Assembly (NCBI GenBank): GCA_026706735.1
Contig: JAPOYD010000149.1
Coordinates: 1-56,470, forward strand
DNA length: 56,470 nt
Reading direction: 5' to 3'
DNA from: Nitrospinota bacterium
Lineage (GTDB): Bacteria; UBA8248
Position numbers and translations under genes: made by a program. Numbering within the stretch: the stretch's first letter is position 1; every line of letters starts with the position of its first letter. The notes beneath the pieces are model-generated. The model did not search any database, was not told the DNA's origin, and saw only the letters and a program-made list of their open reading frames with translations. Shown here in pieces: positions 24,073-33,900 of this stretch.

Positions 24073-26118
24073 TCAACGGCCGGGCAGGTTACGAAGCGCT
24101 CGGGGCCTGTTGGATCCCGAAAATTTATCCGCTTTGGGGAGGCTTTCCTCGATGAGTTCTTTTCGAACAAACCAGCCGCCGTGGCGCGTGACCTGGAAAA
24201 TCACGAGAATCGACAACAACACGAATCCAGCGCCTTGAGAAGCAAGCGCGGGCCAGAGCATCATGAACGCCCCCAGGAGAAGGCCTCCTCTTTCCACCCA
24301 GGTCGTTCGCCCGATCAGATATCCACTCAGGCCGGCCGTTCCGGCGGCAAGCGCAATACCGGTCGTCAAAGAAACCAGGATGATTTCAGCCACACTGCCG
24401 TTCAACAAAATGGCGGGGGAATAGGCGAAAAGAAACGGGATCACATAGAGGCCTTTCGCCGCCCTGAAGGAAGTCCAGCCGGTCTTCATCGGGTCCGCCT
24501 CGGCGATGGCGGCGGCGGTATAAGCGGGAATGCAGACGGGAGGCGTGTAACAACTGTCCAGGCTGAACCAGAAGATGATCATGTGGGCGGTGACGGCGCT
24601 CATGCCGCCCAGCTCGATGAGAGCGGGAGCGGCCATCGTCGCCAGGACGATATAGGCGGAACTGCTCGGAAGCCCCATCCCCAGAACGAAGGAGGCCACC
24701 CCGACCAGAATGATTCCGAGAAAGAGACTCCCACCCGAAGCGGAAACGACGATGGAAGAGAACTTGAGCCCCAGCCCCGTGATCGTCGTCGCCCCGATGA
24801 TGATCCCCGCCGTGGCGCAGGCGGCGGCTATCGGGGCGCACTGCTGCGCTCCCCGGACCAGCGCTCTTACCAGTTTGCCCGATCCGCTTTTCAGATAATC
24901 GAGGGCAAGCCCCGCGGAAAAACTTCGTTCCCGCAATCCCTGGTAGAGATAGTCGACGGTTCCCAGCAACGTCATGGAAACAATCGTGGCGATGATTCCG
25001 GCTACACCCGCGTATTGCACCGATCTCCCGATGACCATGAAATAGATCAGGACGGCCGGCGGTATGAGAAAAACGAATGCGCGACCGACCGTATTCAGGA
25101 TGTTGGGAAGATCCTCCCAGCTCAGGCCCCGGATGTCGTTTTTGGCCGCCTCCAGATGCACGAACACGAACACGGACATGAAATAGAGCAGCGCCGGAAT
25201 AACGGATATCTTGATGATGGTGAAATAGGAAGTCCCGGTGAATTCAGCCAGCAGAAACGCCGCCGTTCCCATGATGGGAGGCATGATCTGGCCTCCGGTG
25301 GAGGCAGCCGTCTCGACCGCTCCCGCCACGTGGGGGCGATACCCCATCTTTTTCATCAAGGGGATGGTGAAGGTGCCCGTGGTGACGATGTTGGCGGTGG
25401 CGCTTCCCGAAATGGTTCCCGAGAGGGCGCTGGCTACGACGGCCGCCTTGGCGGGCCCGCCCCGCATTCTGCCGGTCAGCAGGAACGCGAAGTCGATGTA
25501 TATCTTCCCGGCGCCCGAAGCATCGAGCACGGCCCCGAACAGGATGAAAAGGAACATGTAATTGACGAAAACGTACATCGGAGCGGACCAGAGGCCCCCG
25601 TCGGTCATATAGAAATGATCGATGATGTCCAGAAACCCGATGCCGCCGTGCTTGAACTCCCACGGCATCCAGGGGCCAAAGTAGGTGTAGACCAGGAAGA
25701 AAAGCGCGATCAAAGGCAGGGTCAGATTGATCGCCCTGCGCGTGGCCTCGAGAACCAGGACGATGCAGACGACTCCGAAAACGATATCCAGGAGCAGGAC
25801 ATCGTCTATGTACCGGGTGCGTTCGAGCAGCCGGTCGAACTCCCAAAGCAGCCATGCAACGGAGATCACGGCGGCGATGCCGAGAAAGACGGTAATCCTC
25901 CTGCGCCATTCCGGGGAGAGGGCCCCGGCTTTTTCAGATGGGGGAGTGAGAAAGATGATGGCGGCGGCGGCCAGATAAAACATCGGCCGCTCGAAGATCG
26001 CGTCCATCCCGCCGGTAACGGCGAGATAGACCTCGGTGAGGGACATGCCGATCGCGATCAGCGTGAGGAGATAGCCGACGAATCCCCTGGGAGGAAAATT
26101 TACGCCTTGACTGACCAT
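24073..26118 (-). CDS. TRAP transporter fused permease (4TM/12TM, DctQM type)
   Basis: A 681-residue integral membrane protein in which the small and large TRAP permease subunits are fused. The first about 200 residues hold the DctQ-like helices; the DctM-like part follows, with the motifs SALSGTISGSATANIVTTGTFTIPLMKK, GGQIMPPIMGTAAFLLAEF and GLPSSSAYIVLATMAAPAL. Such fusions pair with TAXI binding proteins and use sodium or proton gradients to import organic acids or amides. The TAXI gene is 108 nt upstream. Convergence with hyuAB suggests a shared substrate, but that is inference. Confidence 0.93.
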   Translation of the reverse strand: MVSQGVNFPPRGFVGYLLTLIAIGMSLTEVYLAVTGGMDAIFERPMFYLAAAAIIFLTPPSEKAGALSPEWRRRITVFLGIAAVISVAWLLWEFDRLLERTRYIDDVLLLDIVFGVVCIVLVLEATRRAINLTLPLIALFFLVYTYFGPWMPWEFKHGGIGFLDIIDHFYMTDGGLWSAPMYVFVNYMFLFILFGAVLDASGAGKIYIDFAFLLTGRMRGGPAKAAVVASALSGTISGSATANIVTTGTFTIPLMKKMGYRPHVAGAVETAASTGGQIMPPIMGTAAFLLAEFTGTSYFTIIKISVIPALLYFMSVFVFVHLEAAKNDIRGLSWEDLPNILNTVGRAFVFLIPPAVLIYFMVIGRSVQYAGVAGIIATIVSMTLLGTVDYLYQGLRERSFSAGLALDYLKSGSGKLVRALVRGAQQCAPIAAACATAGIIIGATTITGLGLKFSSIVVSASGGSLFLGIILVGVASFVLGMGLPSSSAYIVLATMAAPALIELGGMSAVTAHMIIFWFSLDSCYTPPVCIPAYTAAAIAEADPMKTGWTSFRAAKGLYVIPFLFAYSPAILLNGSVAEIILVSLTTGIALAAGTAGLSGYLIGRTTWVERGGLLLGAFMMLWPALASQGAGFVLLSILVIFQVTRHGGWFVRKELIEESLPKADKFSGSNRPRALRNLPGR

Positions 26119-26226
26119 GCGGAACGCCTTCCGGAATTATGTGGAAACGGGCGCCAGGCGAATTGCGAGAACCCCCGGCGCCCGGTCATTCCTTTAGCTA
26201 GCGTCATGAACCCGTGACTTCTCCGG

Positions 26227-27231
26227 TTACATCGCTCCCACTTCCTTGTAATAACGGGCTGCGCCGGGGTGCATGGGAACGCCTTTCATGTTCTTCACGG
26301 AACGCTTGGGCTCCAGGAAACCGTACAGCCTGTGGGCGCCCTTGAGATAATCCTTGTTCTCGAAAACGGTTTTCGTCACCTTGTAGATCAAGTCGGGCGA
26401 TTGATCCCCTCTCGTGAAAATGATCGTTCGGAGCCCGTAGGTATCGAGGGGTTTCTTCTGGCCGGGATAGGTATTCGCGTCCACAATCGATTCCACCAGG
26501 CCGAATTTTTCCAGCCTCTGCCGCATGCCAGGCGTGACCCCGGTGAAATTGATGGGGCGGCGCAGGGCCGCCTGTTTGATCAGCCCGTTTCCGGGGCCGG
26601 TGTGAAACAGGACGAAATCCACGTGCTTGTCCTGATAAAAGCGCATCATGGCGCGGCCTCCGCCGAGGCGGACCGACACGCCGGCTTTCTTGAGCGCAGC
26701 GGTCGAGGTTCCGTACTCCTTCAGAAGGTAGGTCGCGATGTTGTAGGTTCCCGTCCCTTTCTTCCCGATGGTGATCCCGGCCCTGGGTTTCTTTTGCACG
26801 AAATCCTCGAACGAGTTGATCCCTTTTTCGACCAGTTCCGGCGCCGCCATGAAATGCACCGCGGACGTGTAGAGCCATACCATGGCCCTGAGGTTCGGGT
26901 ACTTTTTCTTGTACGGCTTTTTGCCCGCAATGGCGTTCCCCACGTAGTACGTGTAACTGTAGGCAATGTCGGACTTGCCCACCCCCACCAGTTGCGGGTT
27001 GGACTTCCCCCCGCCCAGGGTGACGTTCAGGGAGTAGTCCTTGTTCTTGCGGTTGAAGACGTCCGCAAGAGCGCCCGCCATGACGTAGAGTGTGCTGGCG
27101 ACGGTGGCGGCGCCGAGTTTGACCGCTTTTTTGGCGGCTTCGACTTTGGGGGGAGCGACCAGAACGAATACAAACAAGGCGACGCAGGCTGCAAACAGTG
27201 CTGAGTGCTGGCGACAAGTCTTTTTGAGCAT
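26227..27231 (-). CDS. TAXI-family TRAP transporter substrate-binding protein
   Basis: A 334-residue periplasmic binding protein. The signal peptide runs to about residue 26 (VAPPKVEA followed by AKKAVKLG). The mature part shows the TAXI pattern: GAATVASTLYVMAGALADVF, LGGGKSNPQLVGVGKSDIAYS, IGKKGTGTYNIATYLLKEYG and VDANTYPGQKKPLDTYGLRTI. GGGAGG 8 nt upstream favours the ATG at 27231 over that at 27249. It delivers substrate to the fused permease encoded next. The two small genes upstream are in the same direction. Confidence 0.92.
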   Translation of the reverse strand: MLKKTCRQHSALFAACVALFVFVLVAPPKVEAAKKAVKLGAATVASTLYVMAGALADVFNRKNKDYSLNVTLGGGKSNPQLVGVGKSDIAYSYTYYVGNAIAGKKPYKKKYPNLRAMVWLYTSAVHFMAAPELVEKGINSFEDFVQKKPRAGITIGKKGTGTYNIATYLLKEYGTSTAALKKAGVSVRLGGGRAMMRFYQDKHVDFVLFHTGPGNGLIKQAALRRPINFTGVTPGMRQRLEKFGLVESIVDANTYPGQKKPLDTYGLRTIIFTRGDQSPDLIYKVTKTVFENKDYLKGAHRLYGFLEPKRSVKNMKGVPMHPGAARYYKEVGAM

Positions 27232-27305
27232 CAATTTACCCTCCCTCATCAGAGCAGGACGATTTGCGTCCTTGAACGGGATGATTCAACCAACGCCTCG
27301 ACTAT

Positions 27306-27710
27306 CTAAGCGCTCGGACTTATTGCGGCAATCGCTTTCTCCGTAAATTCCCTGAGGTGGTTGTAGGCTCTTTCGGACAGATGGCATACCTCGGAGCCGT
27401 AGGTGCCGGGTCCCCGCACGTGCGTTGTTCGGAGGCTCTCGAATACGGCCAGTTCGGTGAGGGCCCGCCGTGTCTCCTCATCTATGTTTGCCTCCAGGTG
27501 ATCATGGTCCCCGTAATCGAAGAGATACCAGGTATGCGCGACGTCATCTGTTTCCGGGATGACCCCTTTCGCATGGAGCGCGGCGTTCATCCAGTTCGAG
27601 CAGATGTGCATGCGGCCCCACATCACCGCCTCGAAATCTTCTGCGGGGTCCAGTTTTTCCAGCGATTTCACAAACCGCTCGGCCTTGGCCATATGCTCTT
27701 CGATTTTCAT
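27306..27710 (-). CDS. Small helical protein, paralogue 1 (HEPN-like?)
   Basis: A 134-residue soluble protein of unknown family, homologous to its upstream neighbour. Both start with a similar 22-residue segment (MKIEEHMAKAERF here), then NAALHAKGV and a His-rich VAHTWYLFDYGDHDH stretch. The all-helical pattern with NAALHA recalls HEPN-type four-helix proteins, but the match is weak. It is 22 nt downstream of paralogue 2 and 74 nt upstream of the TAXI gene, so it is probably co-transcribed with the transporter. No function can be assigned. Confidence 0.6.
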   Translation of the reverse strand: MKIEEHMAKAERFVKSLEKLDPAEDFEAVMWGRMHICSNWMNAALHAKGVIPETDDVAHTWYLFDYGDHDHLEANIDEETRRALTELAVFESLRTTHVRGPGTYGSEVCHLSERAYNHLREFTEKAIAAISPSA

Positions 27711-27732
27711 GCCGCATCTCCAGATTTTCCGG

Positions 27733-28140
27733 TCAGACCACGCTCCAGACCGCAGGCCGGGCCGCATCCCCGACGATTACCAGAAAACCGGTTTTCGCCT
27801 CCTCCAGACTTTGGAGGCATTTGTCCATGATCGCCCGACTGAGCGGTTCCGTGCCCCGGCAATGCCCGGGGCGGAGCTGCTCGATGAATTTCAGCGGCTC
27901 CATCGCGGATTGAAGCTCCGCGCTGGGCTTCTTGATGTATCCGTCCAGAGTGGGGCGGAAGGTGTGGGCGTGATCCATCAACTGGTTCGTTATCCCTTCC
28001 GCGTGTAAAGCCGCGTTAAAATAGTGCGTGGCGGCGAGCATGCACGTCTCGATGATCATCTCGGGGTCGTCGGCGGGATCCAGTTTTCGGAGGGAGGCTT
28101 CGATTCTTTGCGCCTTTGCGACGTGGTCACGCGGTTCCAA
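27733..28140 (-). CDS. Small helical protein, paralogue 2 (HEPN-like?)
   Basis: A 135-residue paralogue of the next gene. The TTG at 28140 is chosen because GGAGGAG lies 7 nt upstream and the resulting N-terminus (EPRDHVAKAQRIEASLRKLDP after Met) aligns without gaps to paralogue 1. Shared features are the NAALHAEGI block, DHAHTF, the RPGHCRGTEPLSRA region and a C-terminal helix. No domain is recognised with confidence. The tandem pair heads the leftward TRAP cluster, so a regulatory or substrate-handling role is conceivable. Confidence 0.6.
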   Translation of the reverse strand: MEPRDHVAKAQRIEASLRKLDPADDPEMIIETCMLAATHYFNAALHAEGITNQLMDHAHTFRPTLDGYIKKPSAELQSAMEPLKFIEQLRPGHCRGTEPLSRAIMDKCLQSLEEAKTGFLVIVGDAARPAVWSVV

Positions 28141-28454
28141 TATGGATCTCCTCCGCTTTCCGGCGGGTATTCCGGGTGAGCGCAACCAGGCCCAAAGCCG
28201 GACCCTCCCCTCCATTGCGTCCTGGGGGTTACGACATCCGCTTCTGAATCATTCCAGATGATGGATCAACTATCCCTCTCCCGAGAGGGCCGTGTCAACT
28301 ACTCGTAAATCTGCTCGTGACCCGCATGAAACGATTCCGGGCATCTTGTCAGGAGCCTCTGCAGAACACCTTGTTTGACTTCACTTCGCATCAGACACCA
28401 TATTAGGGGCATTTCGTGAAACGCCAATCTCACATCTGAGTTGGAGGCCTCCCC

Positions 28455-29642
28455 ATGAACCCGGTGAATCAAGCGGAAACCACGGACATGATTGACGTCT
28501 CGACCGGAAAAAAGATGAACATCATCGATTGCGACATTCATCCCCGGATGCCGAAAGGGGTTCAGTCTCTGATGCCCTATCTCCCGGAAAAATGGCAGGC
28601 GCGGATCGGGATGAAGGGCGCCCTGGTGAAAGACGAGGCGAATCCCCGAAATACATTTGCCGTGCCCCGGCGCGCCTTCTTCCATCCTCATCCGGGGGGC
28701 TCCGGGCGTGTGGACGCCAGACCACCCGAAGGCGGGCCCATCGGCTCCGACATCGAATTTCTCACAACTCAGCTTATTGACGAGCACGACATCAACTACG
28801 CCATTATCGTCGGGCAGGACGCCACGGGAGTTTCGGGAATTCCGGATGCCGACCTGAGCGCCGCTTACGCCTCCGCCTACAACGATTTCGTTCTCGCCGA
28901 GTGGGCCTCCACCGATCAGCGCCTCAAGGCGTGCATCTGGGTGAGTCCGCGCGATCCGAACCTGGCCGCGGAGGAAATCGACCGGCTGGCCGATCATCCC
29001 GATATCGTCTCCGTCCAGGTTTGTCCGATGGATATTCCCCTGGGTCAGCGGTACATGTGGCCGATATACGAGGCGGCCTCCCGTCACGATCTGCCCGTCG
29101 CGATCCACGGCGGCTCCGAGACCGCCGGCGTCAATCCGCCGATGCTGGCCGTGGGGATGCCGTCCTATTTCATCGAGTTGCACAGCGGCCTGCCCCAGGT
29201 GGGGTGGATGCACGTGACGAGCATGGTGTGCGAGGGGGTGTTCGAGCGCTTCCCGAACCTGAAATTCATCGTCCAGGAGATGGGGTATGCTTGGGTCGCG
29301 GGCCTCATGTGGCGCCTGGACAAGGAGTGGAGGTCCCTGCGTCTGGAAGTCCCCTGGGTCAAGGAGCCGCCCAGCGAAGTCATTCGGAAACACGTGCGGT
29401 TTACGAGCCAGCCCGTCGAGGAGCCGCCCAAACCCGAATTCAACGAGCAGATGCTGAAAATGATTTATGCTGAAGACACGCTCCAGTTCTCATCGGACTA
29501 CCCGCATTGGGACTTCGACGACCCGCGGTATGTATTCCCCAGCATCGACCCGGAACTGCGCAGGAGCATCTTTTACGGAAATGCGCTTGGTACGTATCCC
29601 AAGCTCAAGAAAATCGTAATGGGAGAAAACGGGGAAGCCTGA
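28455..29642 (+). CDS. Amidohydrolase-2 family metal-dependent hydrolase
   Basis: A 395-residue TIM-barrel protein of the amidohydrolase_2 group (ACMSD/uracil-5-carboxylate decarboxylase relatives). The metal site starts with IIDCDIHPRM, and later blocks are VAIHGGSE (metal His), MHVTSMVCEGVFERFPNLKF and the final FSSDYPHWDFDDP (metal Asp). Members decarboxylate or hydrolyse aromatic and cyclic acids. GGAGG lies about 8 nt before the ATG. The stop overlaps the ATG of the Rieske gene by one base, so the two products are probably made in fixed ratio. Confidence 0.9.
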   Translation: MNPVNQAETTDMIDVSTGKKMNIIDCDIHPRMPKGVQSLMPYLPEKWQARIGMKGALVKDEANPRNTFAVPRRAFFHPHPGGSGRVDARPPEGGPIGSDIEFLTTQLIDEHDINYAIIVGQDATGVSGIPDADLSAAYASAYNDFVLAEWASTDQRLKACIWVSPRDPNLAAEEIDRLADHPDIVSVQVCPMDIPLGQRYMWPIYEAASRHDLPVAIHGGSETAGVNPPMLAVGMPSYFIELHSGLPQVGWMHVTSMVCEGVFERFPNLKFIVQEMGYAWVAGLMWRLDKEWRSLRLEVPWVKEPPSEVIRKHVRFTSQPVEEPPKPEFNEQMLKMIYAEDTLQFSSDYPHWDFDDPRYVFPSIDPELRRSIFYGNALGTYPKLKKIVMGENGEA

Positions 29643-30052
29643 TGGGAAAGCATACCGTATGCAAGGTGTCGGACTTGCCTCCCGGCGAACGGAAAATCGT
29701 CGAATTCGAAAATCGCTCCATCGGGGTATTCAACGTCAAGGGGAATTATTTCGCCTTGAGAAACATTTGCCCCCACCAGGGAGCCCCGCTCTGCATCGGG
29801 CCCGTGCGCGGGACCATGGACGCGAAAAAGCCTCATCAGATTCAGTACGTGAAAGAAGGCGAGATTATCGTCTGTCCCTGGCATTGCTGGGAGTTCGACA
29901 TCCTCACGGGGCGCTCCGTCTTCAACCCGCACCGCACCCGCGTCAGGGCGTACAAGGTGACGGTCGAGCGCCCGGAGAACGCAGAGGAAGACCCTTCCGT
30001 GGAAACGTTTCGCGTAACGGTGGAGGATGACCTCGTCGTCCTGCACGTGTGA
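29642..30052 (+). CDS. Rieske [2Fe-2S] ferredoxin-type protein
   Basis: A 136-residue stand-alone Rieske domain. The cluster ligands are Cys43/His45 in CPHQGAPL and Cys78/His81 in CPWHCWEFD. A 30-residue insertion between the boxes (TMDAKKPHQIQYVKEGEI) is typical of the soluble type found next to amidohydrolases. There is no signal peptide. It would pass electrons to an oxygenase or other redox partner; no oxygenase gene is adjacent. The ATG is fused to the previous stop (TGATG). Confidence 0.92.
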   Translation: MGKHTVCKVSDLPPGERKIVEFENRSIGVFNVKGNYFALRNICPHQGAPLCIGPVRGTMDAKKPHQIQYVKEGEIIVCPWHCWEFDILTGRSVFNPHRTRVRAYKVTVERPENAEEDPSVETFRVTVEDDLVVLHV

Positions 30053-30154
30053 AACGAACCATCCCGGCAAAGTTCTTCATCGCAATATGGAGAGAGCAAC
30101 CGCGCCCCGGATTGTGCGGTATTCTCATTCTATTGTCTGGAGGGAGGAAACGAT

Positions 30155-30703
30155 ATGGCCGAAACCGAAAGAACGCCGGGGCCTGAGTCGCTCGAAGCGC
30201 GGCTGCGCGATATCGAGGACAGGCTCGAAATCTACAACCTCATCGCTTCGCACCCGCCGAGCGCGGACACCGGCGCGGATTATTACACCCGCGCCATCTT
30301 CACCGAAGACGGCGTCTTCGACCGCGGGGAGAGCCTCGACTACACGCTCGGTAGCGAGGCCATCGCCGCCATCACCCAAAGACCTGAGCATCAACAGGCG
30401 ATCCAGGGCGGTCTCGCCCACTTCGCCGGGCTGCCGCACATCGAACTCGACGGGGATTCGGCCTGGGTCACTTCCTACCTGCAGCTCATCCACCCGGACC
30501 ACCAGGGCACCGAGCGCGAGCTGCCCAATCACGGCGTCTCGACCGGCTACCGCATCCACCGCGTCCTCGCCAACCGCTGGGAGCTGACGCGGGCGTCCGG
30601 CGGCTGGAAGATCAAGAGCCGCAAGCTGCGCCCGCTCGACGGGTCGGCTCCGGCGCGCGATATCCTGGCCAATGCCCTGGCGCGCCACCGCCCCGCCGGC
30701 TGA
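30155..30703 (+). CDS. NTF2/SnoaL-like protein
   Basis: A 182-residue cone-shaped NTF2-like protein (SnoaL_4 type). Residues 15-45 read LEARLRDIEDRLEIYNLIASH, then YYTRAIFTEDGVFDRGE and the end SGGWKIKSRKLRPLDG. Members are hydroxylases, cyclases, dehydratases or ligand binders. AGGGAGG lies shortly before the ATG. It follows the Rieske gene by 102 nt. Its 3' end (30514 to about 30715) is repeated almost exactly at 35285, beyond the ankyrin gene. Confidence 0.85.
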   Translation: MAETERTPGPESLEARLRDIEDRLEIYNLIASHPPSADTGADYYTRAIFTEDGVFDRGESLDYTLGSEAIAAITQRPEHQQAIQGGLAHFAGLPHIELDGDSAWVTSYLQLIHPDHQGTERELPNHGVSTGYRIHRVLANRWELTRASGGWKIKSRKLRPLDGSAPARDILANALARHRPAG

Positions 30704-30715
30704 GGCGCAAAGCTC
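30514..30715 (+). repeat. Direct repeat, left copy (3' end of NTF2-like gene)
   Basis: About 200 bp, from the codons for ELPNHG to just past the stop, match 35285-35486 with no gaps and only scattered substitutions by eye. The offset is 4771 bp. The two copies bracket the ankyrin-repeat gene. Confidence 0.85.
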
Positions 30716-30989
30716 GCAAACGCGCCGCTCGATGTGAGCGGAGGGATAGAAGTGGATAAAGCCTCGCTCATTCAGCCGTCTTGAGAGTCGGGTGTCGCGG
30801 ACGTGCGGCGGATGAAGTTTCGTCACAGAGGGAAATAGCGCCAGCGCCCACGTTTGTGATGAGGTCGGATGGACAAAAATCCGATTCCTGCTTAGTATCG
30901 TCTTCAAAAATGAATAGCATGAGGCCATTTTCAAATGCTTTGTATGGCGCTTTTATTTTAGGTGAAATCCTAATTAGGAGGAGATAAAG

Positions 30990-33900
30990 GTGTCTAATCG
31001 CTGGATGAAACTGGCGGTGCTGTTTGCGTTGCTCACCGTGGCCGCATCCTGCAAGACGATGGATGAAGAATCCGCTCCCAGGGCGATGAAACCACCGCCC
31101 GCCGTTGCCGCGCCGCATTTGAAAAGCCCCGCCGCCGCGAATTGCGCGGGTTGGAACACGGAAGATTTCTTCAAAACCGCCACACCCGAGAGGGTGACCA
31201 ATTGCCTCAAGGCGGGCGCCGACCCGAACGCGCGGAATGAAATGGGTTTTACCCCTTTGCATGTCGCGGCGGAATACAACAAGAGCCCCGCCGTCGCCGC
31301 CGCGCTGATCAAGGCCGGCGCAGACCCCGACGCGCGGAACAACTTTGGCGAGACTCCTCTCGATTGGGCCGAATTCAGCGACAACTCCGCCGTGGCAGCC
31401 TTGCTTAAAAAAGCCACCGGCGTGACGGGCGCTCCGGCGAGCAAGCCCAGGCCTGCGCCCGCGAAGGCGACCACGGCCAGGAAGGTGGGGCGCGCCGCCA
31501 AGGTTCCGGCCAAAGAAACGAAGGCTGAAGCGAGACGAGCATCGGCGGTTTCGGGCAAAGGTAAAACTGCCGCCGCGAATTGCGGAAGCTGGAACACGCA
31601 GTTTTTCTTCCGGGCCGCGACGCCCGAGAACGTAGCCGATTGCCTCGAAGCCGGCGCCGACCCCAACGCGCGCGAAGAGAACGGTTACGCGCGCTTGCAT
31701 CGGGCGGCTTACCAGAGCGAGAATCCCGCCGTCATCGCCGCGTTGCTCAAGGCGGGCGCCGACCCCAACGCGCGGGATAAACTCGGTTACGCCCCTCTGC
31801 ATTGGGCGGCTCCCTCCAACACGAACCCCGGCGTTTTCGCCGTACTGCTTAAAGCCGGCGCAGATCCGAATGCGCGAAACGAAAGCGGCAGAACCCCTCT
31901 GGATTTGACAATCACTAATAAAAATCCCGCTGTCGCGTCTTTGCTTGAAAAAATCACTAGTGAGTCCGCGCAGGCGAGCAAGCCCGGGCCTGCGCCCGCG
32001 AAGGCGACCACGGCCAGGAGGGTGGCGCGCGCCGCCAAGGCTCCAGCCAAAGAGGCGAAGGCTGAAGCGAGCCACGCATCGGCTGTTTCGGGCAAAGAGA
32101 CGAAAAAAACCGCCGCCGCGAATTGCGCGGGCTGGAATACGCTGTCCTTTTTCCAAGCCGCGGCGCCCGAGCGCGTCGACGCCTGTCTTGCGGCAGGCGC
32201 CGACCCGAGAGGTCGGGACAAGTATGGCTATACCCTCCTGCATGGGGCGGCTTCGAACGAAAACCCCGCCGTCGTCGCTGCCCTGCTCAAAGCCGGCGCC
32301 GACCCGAACGCGCGGGGTAAGTATGATGGCGAGACTCCCTTGGATTGGGCGGCCAGGAACAAGAACCCCGCTGTCGCCGCCGCTCTCCTCAAAGCCGGGG
32401 CCGACCCGAAAGCGCGCGGCAAGTACGGCAATACCCCCCTGCATCGGGCAGCCTTGAGCAACAAGAACCCCGCAGTCATCACTGCCTTGCTCAAAGCCGG
32501 GGCGGATCTCGGCGCGCAGAATCAACTCGGTAGCATCCCGCTGGATCTGGCATTCTCGCGAGGGAATATCAAAATCACATCTATCTTGCTCGATGCTTTC
32601 GCTGAACCGCAACGAAAAGAGTACGGCTTTACCCGTCTGCATGAAGCTGCTTTCAACCAAAACCTCATCTTCGTTTCCAATTTGCTCAAGGCGGGCGCAG
32701 ACCCCAAGGCGCGGGACAAGAACAACAGGAGACCCCTGCACTGGGCGGCCAATTTCAATCAGAACGCCGCCGTCATTACTGCCTTGCTCAAAGCCGGAGC
32801 CGATGTGAACGCGCCGGACAAACACGACGATACCCCCTTGCACTGCGCAGCCCGGTCGAGCAAGAACCCCGCGGTCATCACTGCCTTGCTCAAAGCCGGG
32901 GCTGACCTGAAAGCCCGGAACAAGAAGAGCAATACCCCCCTGCATCGGGCAGCCCGGTCGAACAAGAACCCCGCGGTCATCACTGCCTTGCTCAAAGCCG
33001 GGGCCGACTTGAACTCGCGCGACAAGCAGGGCGTTACCCCCCTGCATCAGGCGGTCTGGAACAAGAACCCCGCCGTCGTCGCCGCTCTCCTCAAAGCCGG
33101 GGCCGACTTGAACGCACGCGACAAGTGGGGTGATACCCCCCTGCATCGGGCAGCCTGGACCAAGAACCCCGCCGTCCTTACCGTCCTTTTGAAAGCCGGA
33201 GCAAACCCCAACGCGCGGAACAAGTTGGGCCAAACCCCCCTGTATCGGGCAACCAGGAACAAGAACCCTGCCGTCGTCGCCGCCCTGCTCAAAGCCGGAG
33301 CCGACCTCAACGCGCGCGACAAATATGACTCTACCCCCTTGCACAGGACAGCCTCGAACGAGAACCCTGCCGTCTTCGCCGCCCTGCTGAAAGCCGGGGC
33401 TGACCTCAACGCGCTGGATAAAAATGACGCTACCCCCTTGCACAACGTGGCGCTTTCCAACAAGAACCCTGCCGTCGTCGCCGCCCTGCTCAAAGCCGGA
33501 GCCGACCTCAACGCGCGCGACAAATATGGCGCTACCCCCTTGCACACGGCAGCCCGGTGGAACAATAACCCTTCCGTTGCCACTGCCCTGGTAAAGGCCG
33601 GGGCCGACCTTAACGCGCTCGACAAATATGGCTATACCCCCTTTCACAAGGCGGCGTTTTACAACAAGAACCCCGGCGTTGCCGCTGCCCTGTTGAAGGC
33701 CGGGGCCGACCTCAACGCGCGGAACAAATATGGCGCTACCCCCTTGCACTACGCAGCCTCAAACAAAAACCCCGGCGTCGCCGCCGTCCTGGTAGCCGCC
33801 TTGGTAAAGGCTGGAGCCGACCTCAACGCGCGGGATAAGAATGGCGCTACCCCATTGCACGGCGCAGTCCGGAGGAACGAGAACCCCGCCGTCTTCGCCG

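Noticed and set aside
20253-24076. Long minus-strand frames (588 and 686 codons) opposite hyuA and hyuB
   Set aside because: They are high-GC shadow frames, rich in Arg/Gly/His/Pro with no motifs. The plus-strand genes match families along their full length.
24181-27204. Plus-strand frames of 678 and 311 codons opposite the TRAP genes
   Set aside because: Their composition is that of antisense shadow; the TRAP permease and TAXI binding protein on the minus strand are unambiguous.
30768-33749. A 993-codon open frame on the minus strand inside the ankyrin gene
   Set aside because: It mirrors the repeated ankyrin codons (GFEQGSDDGGVLV is the shadow of the repeat), has no family match and no ribosome site. 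The plus-strand frame has a signal peptide and clear ankyrin repeats.
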